DNA from: a virus
Strand: one strand, 5' to 3'
IMG/VR virus record: IMGVR_UViG_3300038686_000003
Span: 1 to 23,402 of that record
DNA length: 23,402 nt
The notes below the pieces were generated by a model. That model worked only from the letters and a program-made list of their open reading frames with translations, searched no databases and was not told the origin of the DNA. Shown piece by piece: positions 7,801 through 15,117 of this stretch; the stretch's first letter is position 1, and each line of letters opens with the position of its first letter. Both the position numbers and the translations under genes were made by a program.

Positions 7801-9282
7801 TTTCTTTTTGGCCTCTTCTGCTTTTTTGTTGGCCTCTTCGGTTTTCTTGATATTCTCTTGTATCTGCTGGTTGGACTTAAGAAACCCGTCCACAATTTTT
7901 CTTAGTTCGGGGGATAGTTTTTCGTAAGCTTCCTTATTTTGAAATATAGCTGCTGCCGATTTGTGTAACGAAGCGGTTTTGGTTCCTAATTCCGCCGAAA
8001 TATCCTTGATTTGCTGGGTATATTTAGCGTTTTGAACACTTGAATCTGTTAAGCCGGTTCTAACACGAGCCAGGGAATATTCCAGCTTCATTTCCCATTC
8101 GTGCAGTTGAGCGGTGGCTTTTTGCAGCCCGGTAATATCGTTGATGAAATCACCGATCGCCCAACCGGCCCCGAAGGCGGCAAAACCGGCCCCTACTTTT
8201 GCCACCATCGAATTCAACCCCCCCAGTTTCCCAACCAGGTCCTTTACCCCACCCACCAGGTTCATAATCCCTTTGCCGAAATCAAGGACCTTTTTGACTA
8301 CAAAAATTTGCAAAATCAATTTTCCTACTGCTATTATTTCATCTTTATATTTCCAGAGCGCCTTCCCCACCTCAATAATATGTGTAAGAAAATTTCCTAT
8401 AGCCTCCCCTGCTTTTTTAGCAAATGCCTCTATTTTATCCCGGTTTTCTTTGGTCCAGGCGGCCAGGTCTTTCATATAGGGGATAATGGCATCGATAATC
8501 GCCGTTCCAACAACCTCCTGGATATCTTTCCATATGGCGGAAAAACCCCGGCTCATATTGGCGAATTGATCGGCGGTGCGTATGGCATCGCGATGGGCGT
8601 CTGCTGTCCCCTTCATAATCAGGTTAACCCGCGCCATGACTTTTTCCTGCTCAGTGGCGGCCTTAATGCCGCCCCTGACACCCATTGTAAGCAACTCCTG
8701 GTTAAGGGTGTTTTGAGTCAGGATAACCCCGTACTTTTTCATGGTTTCGTGGTTTCCCACCAGCGCGGAATTGAGGTCAAGAATAACTTCCGGTTCAGCA
8801 CGATTATAAAAACTGCTAAGGTCGATGGTAAGAGCGGTCAATTGTTGACTCAATTCCCTGGCCGAATTTCGAGCAAAACCGATTGGGACAAACGTGTCCT
8901 GAAAGCTCCCCATCCAATCCCTGAGATCGGTTTTTGAGCGATTCAGGTCATCAGACAATTTTGAAATAAAAGCCGTGGCGGCCGGGGCTTCCGTTTTGAA
9001 TACCGCCAGAAACTTTGAACTGATTTCCTGGGCATCAGATGCACGTGAAACAAAATCTCCAATCGGCCCGGAAAGCATATGGTATGCTTTTTGAGCAAAT
9101 TCAAGGGCCTGGTTAAGCTTGAATGTTTTGTCAAAAAGCGCATCCATCCCCTTCCCGGCCTTTTTACTACCGGCAGCGCCCTTGCCGCCTATTTGATCAA
9201 ATTTTGACCCGACTTTTTCGAGAGTAGCGGTGCCATCCTTTGCATTGACTTTCAATGTGTAAGTAATGACACCATTTGACAT
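4834..9282 (-). CDS. Tail tape measure protein (1482 aa)
   Basis: Longest gene of the window, placed directly after the tail chaperone pair. It sets tail length by spanning the tube lumen during assembly and later helps DNA pass the host envelope. The N-terminus (MSNGVITYTLKVNAKDGTATLEKVG) is typical of tape measures. A K/E/A-rich coiled coil lies near residues 470-520 and strongly hydrophobic Gly/Ile-rich segments near 645-740, as expected for a membrane-penetrating part. The C-terminus has GFDGEVRKPTFFLAGEDGEE, the family's usual glycine-rich end motif. With the rule of thumb of about 0.15 nm per residue the tail would be near 220 nm. ATG 9282 follows GGGAG. No lytic transglycosylase or peptidase domain is evident. 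Confidence 0.92.
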   Translation of the reverse strand: MSNGVITYTLKVNAKDGTATLEKVGSKFDQIGGKGAAGSKKAGKGMDALFDKTFKLNQALEFAQKAYHMLSGPIGDFVSRASDAQEISSKFLAVFKTEAPAATAFISKLSDDLNRSKTDLRDWMGSFQDTFVPIGFARNSARELSQQLTALTIDLSSFYNRAEPEVILDLNSALVGNHETMKKYGVILTQNTLNQELLTMGVRGGIKAATEQEKVMARVNLIMKGTADAHRDAIRTADQFANMSRGFSAIWKDIQEVVGTAIIDAIIPYMKDLAAWTKENRDKIEAFAKKAGEAIGNFLTHIIEVGKALWKYKDEIIAVGKLILQIFVVKKVLDFGKGIMNLVGGVKDLVGKLGGLNSMVAKVGAGFAAFGAGWAIGDFINDITGLQKATAQLHEWEMKLEYSLARVRTGLTDSSVQNAKYTQQIKDISAELGTKTASLHKSAAAIFQNKEAYEKLSPELRKIVDGFLKSNQQIQENIKKTEEANKKAEEAKKKEEALTKAKEAARIASQKERIEIEKYAEKLKLVSNVNEDLEKKTRILISAINMSGETWISNKDAVENISKEVKALIESYQFAGKAIPPELEKVWTQVKLNQENQSIFNEKIEKFGELNSDIYVPGMGNMQESTDLTRKSIEAAKDMTMNFMESLEFLYGIALEGIGVFSQFIGVLGQFGIISEGAVSAINSAISNITGGLDSILGGIESMTKEGASFFDILSGGLSAISGIGAIAKTVIGGIISLFTGDGIQEAIDRENSWMNLNKQLNDSIHQLAEEIGSTHAATSLFLTDILQESLSFETFDQFADRIRDIQCDVMAGVLSQQEANQAMGESFEILAQKAREYGKEGSFYMLQIIRQNRDMGLNIAEINDYVLEKLNAHVTALNTYLDTMTGSFAENAGFLEANILSVFGAFEKEGYSFLEIVSFMGDSFTTLKEKAQAEGVQVSGAIQEMIDLSDFISQNQTLFQNIEATKQMMTSLGDSAYLNEELFKSFGHEAVSQFGALIAAGAKEKDALRILGPELSQLIKYAESYGFAIEGETAALIEKAATEGALNAQSMSDSEKQRVLLEEIVKLLGGDIPYAVSNLTGQVRTSMDSIAGETGKWGGGLQDIVGNIQDVEGALRSLDTTNTQVVSGNTILNEWFKFQMAVIETDQDIKNIKPTLRMLDTEFQDALPVIQSVFAGFQQSTWDWEKKLKDVQVAMATASSSEMPELQGKYNEILTGMNADTLMFKDYLLDIVSQIGIEIPAEMTNMQDIYSLVMQNMTSATGGYKMSADGVLMTLNQIIVKQSQALANQSGFGSGWGVYTEEEKIQKTTEFKAMARQWADNRALILSDESYMKNFLNKIQSYKDAITDDYKGQYDRFAASMKQWYSHLEKGEVWNESTLSWIKPIAAASGFDGEVRKPTFFLAGEDGEEHVRITPKNQYRHSTHTPKYRHNETNNYYISVTVEGDNENNDIIHEIVDGIKRNRHGIRGAFKDVAREVVGHG

Positions 9283-9284
9283 TT

Positions 9285-9596
9285 CTACTCCCTTTCCTTT
9301 TTATATTTTTCTTCTATCATCTTATTTTGAATCCTGGTAATTTCCCGTTTGATAGCCGGGATAAAATAACTGTCAAACCCCACCAGGAATGCTTCCAGGC
9401 CCAATTCCAACCGTTCAAGCTGTAACATTAAAAATTCCGCATAGGGCAGATAGCCCATAAAATCATTACCGGTAATTTTTTCATTTCGCAGCTTGCATCC
9501 CTGGCAGGCGTTTGCAGACATTTCGAGTTTTTCACAGTTATTTTCCCCTGGGCAGCCAGATTCCCCTTTATAAATAAACCTGACTGCCTTGATTAG
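9285..9596 (-). CDS. Frameshift-made C-terminal extension of tail chaperone (gpT-like)
   Basis: This reading frame is probably expressed only by -1 frameshifting from the upstream chaperone gene. It is open from C9596 to the stop at 9285 (103 residues), in phase with the slippery heptamer at 9602-9596. The fusion would be about 350 residues, the counterpart of lambda gpGT. An internal ATG at 9521 could start a 78-residue protein, but AACTGTGAAAAACTCGAA upstream contains no SD. Four cysteines (extension residues 15, 21, 31, 34; pattern CPG...C...CQGC) suggest a metal site, and the first two exist only in the frameshifted product. The rest is helical (LMLQLERLELGLEAFL) and presumably binds the tape measure, whose gene starts 3 bp after this frame ends. 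Confidence 0.8.
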   Translation of the reverse strand, partial: LIKAVRFIYKGESGCPGENNCEKLEMSANACQGCKLRNEKITGNDFMGYLPYAEFLMLQLERLELGLEAFLVGFDSYFIPAIKREITRIQNKMIEEKYKKERE

Positions 9597-9602
9597 TTTT
9601 TT
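9551..9602 (-). promoter_or_regulatory. Programmed -1 ribosomal frameshift signal
   Basis: The heptamer A_AAA_AAC (9602-9596) is in the correct phase for tandem -1 slippage (zero-frame codons AAA AAC, then TAA at 9595-9593). After a 7-nt spacer, GGCAGUCAG (9588-9580) pairs with CUGGCUGCC (9559-9551) in a 9-bp stem with one G-U pair and a 20-nt loop. Slippery site, spacer and hairpin all match the established bacterial and phage pattern. Efficiency cannot be read from sequence. Confidence 0.88.
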
Positions 9603-10336
9603 TGTTGAAATTCCAGTTCATCATCAGTGGTGGAAAGCAGCGCTTTCACCGCGTTGATTTTATGGAGAGCCGGTACATCAATAGTGATTTCAGCCGGAGG
9701 TTTTCCCAAATCGTTTTGATATCCATGGGCTTCAATAATCAGCTCATCATACAACTCACAAAGGGCACAGGCAGCGGGCCTGGATTGAAATTTCAGCTTG
9801 TTTTTTTTCATATGTTGTGTAAACGCGGTAATTCGCTGGAAATTTGTAATGTCGTTTAACGTGGGTGTTTTAAAGCAATGGCCTTGCACCAGGGTTATCT
9901 CGGCCTGGTCAGCGACGGTATAAACAATTTCATGTTCACTGTCAATGAGAGCTTCCTTGCCAAAATGTTTTTTTATTTCGGTCCAGTCCGTCGCTTTTAC
10001 TTTTTGAGCTTCTTGTGCAATAAGAATTTTATGCTTTGGGGGTACTTTTTCTTTCCATTTTTTTTGTTCACTAAAGGGATACCCCTTAACCTCTTTGATA
10101 ATAAGCTCCCAGAGGTACACATTTCTTTTGGCGGATTCTTCGGGCGTTTCGACTTCTTTTTTGAAACCGAAGTGAGATACAAACCAATCCGGGTATTTCA
10201 ATTCCAGGCAGCGCAGATTTTCTTTACTGGGCTGTGCAACTACATGCGTAAATATACCCTTCTGGGTTTCCCATGTAGGAGCAATATCTTTATCCACAAA
10301 AAATTTAAATTCTGAATTATTATTATTATTGGTCAA
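9593..10336 (-). CDS. Tail assembly chaperone (gpG-like, 247 aa)
   Basis: Sits between tail tube and tape measure, the position of the lambda gpG-type chaperone that coats the tape measure during tail assembly. It is soluble and mostly helical with no membrane segment. It begins with an Asn run after a TTG start at 10336. The strong ribosome site AAGGAGGTG lies 7 bases upstream and no ATG is available for about 170 codons, so TTG is the likely start. A CALC pair lies near residue 194. The gene ends in a slippery A-run followed at once by TAA, and a -1 slip joins it to the frame ending at 9285. Sequence identity to known G proteins is not obvious. The frameshift architecture is the main evidence. 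Confidence 0.75.
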   Translation of the reverse strand: MTNNNNNSEFKFFVDKDIAPTWETQKGIFTHVVAQPSKENLRCLELKYPDWFVSHFGFKKEVETPEESAKRNVYLWELIIKEVKGYPFSEQKKWKEKVPPKHKILIAQEAQKVKATDWTEIKKHFGKEALIDSEHEIVYTVADQAEITLVQGHCFKTPTLNDITNFQRITAFTQHMKKNKLKFQSRPAACALCELYDELIIEAHGYQNDLGKPPAEITIDVPALHKINAVKALLSTTDDELEFQQKN

Positions 10337-10350
10337 TTTGACACCTCCTT

Positions 10351-11397
10351 TTAAGCTTCAAAGTCAAGATATGAAGGAATATTATTGGTTATTACCACCT
10401 TATGCGGGGCTTCCAGGGTTTCGTCATACAAATTGGTAAAGTCAAGATCATAGATAAATGAGTCCTCTTGTTCTCCCAATTTTGAAACCTTAATCACAGC
10501 CTTTGGGACTATGATTTCAACCTTATGATAATAGGTGGATTCGATCAAATCACCTATACCGGTGATTGTGACGGCAGTTTCGGTATTATTGAGCATATCG
10601 TCATGCAGGCTGTCATCTTCAGCCTCGACACGCATTTTCAATTCGTTTGACCTTTTCTTGACAAAGGCCCTGCCCCGGCATTGAGGGGGATTACTGGTTA
10701 TCCAGTTCAACGTAGGACTTCCGGGATGATAGCCGTGTTTTTCGTTGATTTCACTGATTTGCTTAAAACTAATACTCTGTATCTTAGCATTAAGGGAAGA
10801 TGCACCGTACATAATGTTTAGGTCACTAAATGAGATAAAGCTGGTGCCGGTTAGGGCGGGCATTGAAATAGCCACTTTCTCAAAAAAACCGGACCCCAAT
10901 AATTCGGCTGAAGCTTCAATATCCTGTTCTAATTGCCCTGAAAATTCAAAGCTTTTAACCATGATATCCCTGTATTTATACTGCCAGTTGGTGGATATTT
11001 GATCCACAAACGTGGTGACCGGAAGTTGTCTGCCTACAGTAGGATCGTCTATTTTCATTTCCTTACAGGTATGCTCATACACATTGGGAGCTCCCACGTC
11101 ATCAGGTTGTATTGTGACTACATCACCCAGGCCAAAGGCAGCAAGAAATCCAATGATAAACGATGAACCGTCAAATTTTAAATTGGCACCGGAAGTACAG
11201 GTAGTATTTCTGACCATCGTGGGGTGTTCATGGCCTTTTCCAACCTGGTCAGCATTTGTTTTCTTATTACAGGTGAAATCGAAAATACTGCCGTCATATG
11301 GATGAGCATGCGTAAGTGTGGTTAAAGCCGTACCATATGCGTCTTGTTGATTGGTTGAAAAGGCACCGCGTAAGCCTGCTTTGCGTGGTACAAACAT
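10351..11397 (-). CDS. Major tail tube protein (348 aa)
   Basis: Probable tail tube subunit. The central stretch FEFSGQLEQDIEASAELLGSGFFEK resembles siphophage tail tube proteins of the Phage_tube type, in which strands alternate with a long insertion. The protein is beta-rich, without signal peptide or transmembrane segments. It immediately precedes the chaperone/tape-measure pair, as expected. ATG 11397 directly follows the stop of the 63-residue gene, with GGAGGG upstream. At 348 residues it is longer than lambda gpV but normal for this family. Repeated hexamers would stack to form the tail. Confidence 0.75.
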   Translation of the reverse strand: MFVPRKAGLRGAFSTNQQDAYGTALTTLTHAHPYDGSIFDFTCNKKTNADQVGKGHEHPTMVRNTTCTSGANLKFDGSSFIIGFLAAFGLGDVVTIQPDDVGAPNVYEHTCKEMKIDDPTVGRQLPVTTFVDQISTNWQYKYRDIMVKSFEFSGQLEQDIEASAELLGSGFFEKVAISMPALTGTSFISFSDLNIMYGASSLNAKIQSISFKQISEINEKHGYHPGSPTLNWITSNPPQCRGRAFVKKRSNELKMRVEAEDDSLHDDMLNNTETAVTITGIGDLIESTYYHKVEIIVPKAVIKVSKLGEQEDSFIYDLDFTNLYDETLEAPHKVVITNNIPSYLDFEA

Positions 11398-11589
11398 TTA
11401 GCCCTCCTTTTTTTCTTCCCCGGTTTCCGGGGGTTTTTGTTCCTTGATTTCAAAGAAATCATCCAGAAAGGGCAAGTCGGTCTTTTCCGCCCACCAGGGC
11501 GGCTGACCGATAAAAATCACTGAATTTTGCCCTTTCACGATTCGTGAGGGTCTTTTTTTTCCTCGTTTCAATTTAACTTCAATACTCAT
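11398..11589 (-). CDS. Small basic/acidic hypothetical protein (63 aa)
   Basis: Unrecognised small protein between the tail-terminator-like and tail-tube genes. The first third is very basic (KLKRGKKRPSRIVKG), the middle has a Trp pair (QPPWWAEKTDLPF) and the end is acidic and Pro/Lys-rich. I start at ATG 11589 because GGAGA lies 6 bases upstream. A longer reading to 11700 would overlap the preceding gene for over 90 bases with no ribosome site. It may be a minor neck or tail-tube partner. Small tail genes in this slot are common but poorly characterised. Confidence 0.6.
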   Translation of the reverse strand: MSIEVKLKRGKKRPSRIVKGQNSVIFIGQPPWWAEKTDLPFLDDFFEIKEQKPPETGEEKKEG

Positions 11590-11602
11590 TTTATGTCTCC
11601 TT

Positions 11603-12076
11603 TTAAAAGGTTTTTTTCTTAAATTTGACTTTATACGGGAGCGCGTGTTCATGGAAAAACGCCTCCCGCTCTTTGTTGAATTTTGTCTTAAAATCAACAC
11701 CTTCTGTCATTTCATCATAATTGATTTCAAGGCTTTCCAGGTTATTTTCACCAAAGACAAAAAGACTTTCTTCAACGTCATCGATCATCTTGATAATGCC
11801 AATATTCGGCAATGTGTTCCCGATAATAGATAGTTCCTGATCGAAATTTTTCATCACGCAAACCACGTCAACTTTAGCGTTCAATTGTTTTGCCCTCAAT
11901 GCTATTAGTTTATTTTGCCGGGAAAACGGGGAAATCAAGATACAATATTTATCGAAGGATGGAAATTGCGGCGGGTCAGTGGGGTGTTTACGGATTGTCA
12001 CATTTTCAATATATGTCAAATTAGCGTCTGTTTGCAGGTGTGTTTTGATTTCTTTCAACAGTCCAATATAGTCCAT
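11603..12076 (-). CDS. Tail terminator/completion-like protein (157 aa)
   Basis: Second of two tandem proteins with a tail-terminator-like pattern: an N-terminal helix (MDYIGLLKEIKTHLQ), a strand pair (KYCILISPF, AKVDVVCVMKN), a helix with an acidic run (IIKMIDDVEESL) and a final strand (LESLEINYDEM). Proteins of this shape form a hexameric ring that caps the tail tube and joins it to the head. ATG 12076 lies 2 bases after the preceding stop. An in-frame TTG at 12088 sits only 3 bases from an AAGGGGG and is possible. The C-terminus is very basic. Confidence in the fold is moderate because identity is low. Confidence 0.5.
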   Translation of the reverse strand: MDYIGLLKEIKTHLQTDANLTYIENVTIRKHPTDPPQFPSFDKYCILISPFSRQNKLIALRAKQLNAKVDVVCVMKNFDQELSIIGNTLPNIGIIKMIDDVEESLFVFGENNLESLEINYDEMTEGVDFKTKFNKEREAFFHEHALPYKVKFKKKTF

Positions 12077-12078
12077 GA

Positions 12079-12516
12079 TTATTTCCAATATCCCCCTTCA
12101 ATGCTGATATTCTGAAAATAAACGGAATTCTGTTCATGCATAGAAAAGTCCGATCCGATATCCCCAAAAGAAAGATTGAAAGCAAGAAATCCATCCGGGT
12201 AGACTGTTGAAGATAACCTCATGTTTGCTTTCAAAGCTTTGAATACCTTCCCCCCGGCAGTTTCAACTTTTTCCTTAATGGTAACCTCGTTATCATCCCG
12301 CCCAATGATACCTAAAATTGAAACCTGGGCATTCTGTTTGACGGGTTGCTTCAATGATTCCCCGGCTTCAATTAGTATAAGATCATCCGCATTGATCAGG
12401 ATGTAAAGCGTGGCGGCTTCCGGCCTGGTTTCGCCGGTGGCAATGGCCTGGACTTCCGGGAATTGTGAACCGGCATCTATCAGGGCCGCTTTGATTACGT
12501 TTTCAAACTCACTCAT
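12079..12516 (-). CDS. Neck / tail terminator-like protein (145 aa)
   Basis: Probable head-tail joining or tail-terminator protein. It has an N-terminal helix (MSEFENVIKAALIDAG), strands carrying YILINADDLIL and AQVSILGIIG, a central helix (KEKVETAGGKVFKALKA) and a C-terminal strand (GFLAFNLSFGDIG). This alpha-beta-alpha-beta layout resembles gpU/gp17-type ring proteins. It starts at ATG 12516, sharing bases with the preceding stop as TAATG, so it is translationally coupled to the gp10-like gene. Gene order (capsid, connector, gp10-like, terminator, tube) supports the assignment. Confidence 0.5.
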   Translation of the reverse strand: MSEFENVIKAALIDAGSQFPEVQAIATGETRPEAATLYILINADDLILIEAGESLKQPVKQNAQVSILGIIGRDDNEVTIKEKVETAGGKVFKALKANMRLSSTVYPDGFLAFNLSFGDIGSDFSMHEQNSVYFQNISIEGGYWK

Positions 12517-13055
12517 TATTCCGCCTTTATATTTTCGACTTCACGGTCAAAAAACTCCTGTGCCCGTTTGCTGGCAGCCTCGATTCCCCACTTAAGAAAG
12601 GGCTGGGGCTTTTGACCTTTGGTGGACTTTGCGAATACGAATTTCTTCCGGGCCATTTTCCATCCGATTTTATCTTTAGGCCAGGGCGTCCAGGGAACTT
12701 TGGGCCACACCAAAACCTTTGCTTTTTTTGGAAAAATCCTTTTTTTCTTAGGTCCGTACAGCCCGGTCCCTTCGTGAATATCCCTGGCGTAATCATGACC
12801 GGTTTTAGGATTTCGTGCCGTGGCTGACAGTATCCCCTTAATTGTTCCCTTTCTACTTTCCACCCGTGAAGTAATTCCACCATGACCGCCCCGGCCGCCC
12901 GTGAGCCTGCCCGTCAAACCGGGGGCTTTTTCAATTGCCACCTGACGGGCAAGCTCTATTATTTTGCCCATTGCCCGCCGCCCGGCAGCATGCAAACGGG
13001 CAGGGGCTTCTTTTACACCTTTTTCTTTCCTTGTAAAAACGATAGTTTGTTTCAT
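12516..13055 (-). CDS. HK97 gp10-like tail completion protein (179 aa)
   Basis: Matches the general pattern of HK97 gp10-like morphogenesis proteins: a basic protein whose N-terminal helix (AARLHAAGRRAMGKIIELARQVAIEKAP) is followed by a Gly-rich turn (GLTGRLTGGRGGHGG), a strand with IEGT-like residues (YARDIHEGTGLYGPKKKRIFP) and a C-terminal helix (PQPFLKWGIEAASKRAQEFF). The LT-rich and EFGT-like elements (here IHEGT) are characteristic. Such proteins sit at the head-tail joint. ATG 13055 overlaps the previous stop as ATGA. The Pro/Trp-rich insert VLVWPKVPWTPWPKDK near residue 110 is unusual. Confidence 0.72.
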   Translation of the reverse strand: MKQTIVFTRKEKGVKEAPARLHAAGRRAMGKIIELARQVAIEKAPGLTGRLTGGRGGHGGITSRVESRKGTIKGILSATARNPKTGHDYARDIHEGTGLYGPKKKRIFPKKAKVLVWPKVPWTPWPKDKIGWKMARKKFVFAKSTKGQKPQPFLKWGIEAASKRAQEFFDREVENIKAE

Positions 13056-13498
13056 GTCGTAGTTACCGCTGTTACCACCGATGAATTGCTAACGTATTTC
13101 CTTACGCACTTATAGGCGCGTACAAAAAAAGGTTTTTTAATTTCCTCAATTTCCTGTGGAGACGCAATTCGAAAATTACCCTCTCCGAATTTCTGGCTAA
13201 AAGCGGATTGCACGATACCTTCCCGGCCTATTCTGATGTTCAATTTGGGAATCATGGCATACATCAGCAGTTCAGCTTCAGCCCGCATAAAGGCACTGAG
13301 CTGCTTATCTTCATCCGGTGTCCACTCAGCGGGGTCTTTTCCTTTGATTACTTCCGTTTCATCATACTTTGAATCCGACGTCATTTCCCGCAAGAGGTCT
13401 TCCGCATCATCCAAATGCGAATCAATCAGACCAGCAGGGAAATCACTTCCCTGCTGGCCGTGCCGTGTAAGGAAAAAAGCTTCATCAATCAGAGGCAT
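13052..13498 (-). CDS. Head-tail connector-like protein (148 aa)
   Basis: The first gene after the major capsid gene is normally the adaptor that docks on the portal. This one is mainly helical (DAEDLLREMTSDS, DKQLSAFMRAEAELLMYAMIPKL) with an acidic middle, consistent with gp6/gp15-type connectors but without a diagnostic motif. It starts at ATG 13498 after AAAGGTAA, 12 bases beyond the capsid stop, and its stop overlaps the next start. The C-terminal tail is a low-complexity Val/Thr run (SSVVTAVTTT). Function is inferred from position. Confidence 0.5.
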   Translation of the reverse strand: MPLIDEAFFLTRHGQQGSDFPAGLIDSHLDDAEDLLREMTSDSKYDETEVIKGKDPAEWTPDEDKQLSAFMRAEAELLMYAMIPKLNIRIGREGIVQSAFSQKFGEGNFRIASPQEIEEIKKPFFVRAYKCVRKYVSNSSVVTAVTTT

Positions 13499-13510
13499 TG
13501 TTATTTACCT

Positions 13511-14653
13511 TTATTTTCCTTTGGTCAATGTCATCCAGTCAGGGAATCCATTGCTGCTAAAAGCGGCATCATCTTTTAATACAACTTTCGCATTACGGAA
13601 AAGGTTCATATAACAAATGTATTCGGAAATCACCACTTCAATCACTTGCCGGGAGATGATTTTATCCTTTTCGATCATCAGAGCTTGTTTCACGTATTCA
13701 GCCACACAGTTTTTACTGTTAATCAAAAGAAGTTTTTCCGCGGCAATACCATCGGCAATGACAGCCTCACCAGGCAGTGCATTATAACCGTTGATTTTCA
13801 GGATATGCAGGGGCTTGCCTTCGAATCTCTTTTTGAATTCATCAAGCTCGGTGATTTCATTCACCTTTTCTTCATCGCCAACCATGATATTAGCCGGTCT
13901 TTTTAACCGACTCAGGCGGATGCAGGCCCTCTTGATATCCTTGAAGGTAATCCCGCTATTGATGTCATCAACCCCGATTACAGCCGCACTGCTGGCAACG
14001 GCTTCATCTTTGGAATTCTGAGCACCATCGCCATTCATGATTACATCCAGCACCATATCCAGTTTACCATCCCACACTACACCCATATAGCCCTTCAGGA
14101 ATTCGGCCAGTACCGGGATAGTAACATCATAGATGATTTCATAGGGAAGGTTAACTTTTTTCCCGAACTTTCCGAACTTTTTTGTCTTATCACCAACAGT
14201 GATGGTATCTTCTTCAAATGTACCGCCGGGAGCGACTTCCTTACCCTTTTTGTGACTGGATTTGATGTTTTCAGTTGATATTATAGGCTGGGTAATCACC
14301 TTTGATTTACGGTTAAGGGAGTATGCTATCAGCAGTTTGTGCAGTGGATCAGTGTACACTGCCGTGTGAATCGCTCCCAGTAGTGTTTCATACCATAGCC
14401 ATTTAAAATCTTCATTATCCTCTGCCAGTTCAACCATATTGGAAACGGTTGTCTGTGAGAGATTTACCCCCATGTCGTAGTAATAACGCTCAAGTTGTAG
14501 ATCCAGGTTGTGAGAGTGGTATTCAGGAAAATCGCTCCTTAACATCATACGAAGGGTGACATGTTCACCTCCGGACCTCCTTTCTTCCATAAGGTTGTGA
14601 AGAATGGAAATCTTCATTTGTTGTGGGACTTTTATTTGAATTTTTGGTTTCAT
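13511..14653 (-). CDS. Major capsid protein (380 aa)
   Basis: Probable HK97-fold capsid subunit. Support comes from position (after protease/scaffold and decoration genes, before the connector), from length and from layout. There is a helical, charged N-terminal stretch (residues about 1-80), an E-loop-like basic region (SSHKKGKEVAPGGTFEEDTITVGDKTKKFGKFGKKV, described here by its ends at about residues 130-170), a long central helix (YEIIYDVTIPVLAEFLKGYMG) and a P/A-domain section (RPANIMVGDEEKVNEI, LHILKINGYNALPGE). The ribosome site AGGAGA precedes ATG 14653. No obvious protease-cleavage site could be placed, although a protease is encoded nearby. Confidence 0.8.
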   Translation of the reverse strand: MKPKIQIKVPQQMKISILHNLMEERRSGGEHVTLRMMLRSDFPEYHSHNLDLQLERYYYDMGVNLSQTTVSNMVELAEDNEDFKWLWYETLLGAIHTAVYTDPLHKLLIAYSLNRKSKVITQPIISTENIKSSHKKGKEVAPGGTFEEDTITVGDKTKKFGKFGKKVNLPYEIIYDVTIPVLAEFLKGYMGVVWDGKLDMVLDVIMNGDGAQNSKDEAVASSAAVIGVDDINSGITFKDIKRACIRLSRLKRPANIMVGDEEKVNEITELDEFKKRFEGKPLHILKINGYNALPGEAVIADGIAAEKLLLINSKNCVAEYVKQALMIEKDKIISRQVIEVVISEYICYMNLFRNAKVVLKDDAAFSSNGFPDWMTLTKGK

Positions 14654-14689
14654 TGGTGTCTCCTATTATGTATCATTCTATCGATACGC

Positions 14690-15079
14690 TTACTTTATTA
14701 ACGCATCAAAGGTATCGTCTGCCCCTGATGCGGATGTCAGAGCAACACCTCTATCCAGGATAGGGTCATCGGTTCCGGGTACAAAAGGAATATACCTTTG
14801 CTCACCGGAGCTACCGGCAGTGCCTAACTTAATCCTATTACCTGGGGTCACGGCGGCGGCGGCAATAACTGTCCGCTCCTGGTTATAGGGTACAAGTATG
14901 GTCCCGTTTCCCGGATACTCTTCAGGTAAAGAAATTAGTATCCCAACGGGGGTATCACCAGGACCAGCCTTACCAACCTTTCGTACATCCGTAATTTTCA
15001 CTATGCTTCCCGTTTCTTCTTTGGAATCAAGGGTAAGCTGTGTGGTGAAACCGTTTAAATTATCTCTTATTAAGCTCAT
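14690..15079 (-). CDS. Capsid decoration protein (DUF2190-like, 129 aa)
   Basis: Small beta-rich protein directly upstream of the capsid gene, the usual slot of a decoration or head-stabilising protein (lambda gpD position). The pattern TPVGILISLP, ILVPYNQERTVIAAAAVTPGNRIKLG and GVALTSASGADDTFDALI matches the DUF2190/decoration style, in which short repeats of hydrophobic strands end with an AS-G-A-D motif. ATG 15079 follows AGGAG. It would bind the capsid exterior to stabilise the DNA-filled head. The family name is from memory of the pattern and could not be checked. Confidence 0.65.
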   Translation of the reverse strand: MSLIRDNLNGFTTQLTLDSKEETGSIVKITDVRKVGKAGPGDTPVGILISLPEEYPGNGTILVPYNQERTVIAAAAVTPGNRIKLGTAGSSGEQRYIPFVPGTDDPILDRGVALTSASGADDTFDALIK

Positions 15080-15117
15080 TTTTTTCTCCTAAAGTTATTT
15101 AATCCGACCAGGTTGTC

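Noticed and set aside
8101-8937. 278-residue plus-strand ORF opposite the tape measure
   Set aside because: Shadow of the real minus-strand tape measure, with no recognisable domain and no SD; the composition follows the antisense of the coding frame.
9285-9521. Standalone 78-residue gene starting at ATG 9521
   Set aside because: No ribosome site upstream, and the frame is open from the slippery site at 9596, so expression by -1 frameshift is far better supported.
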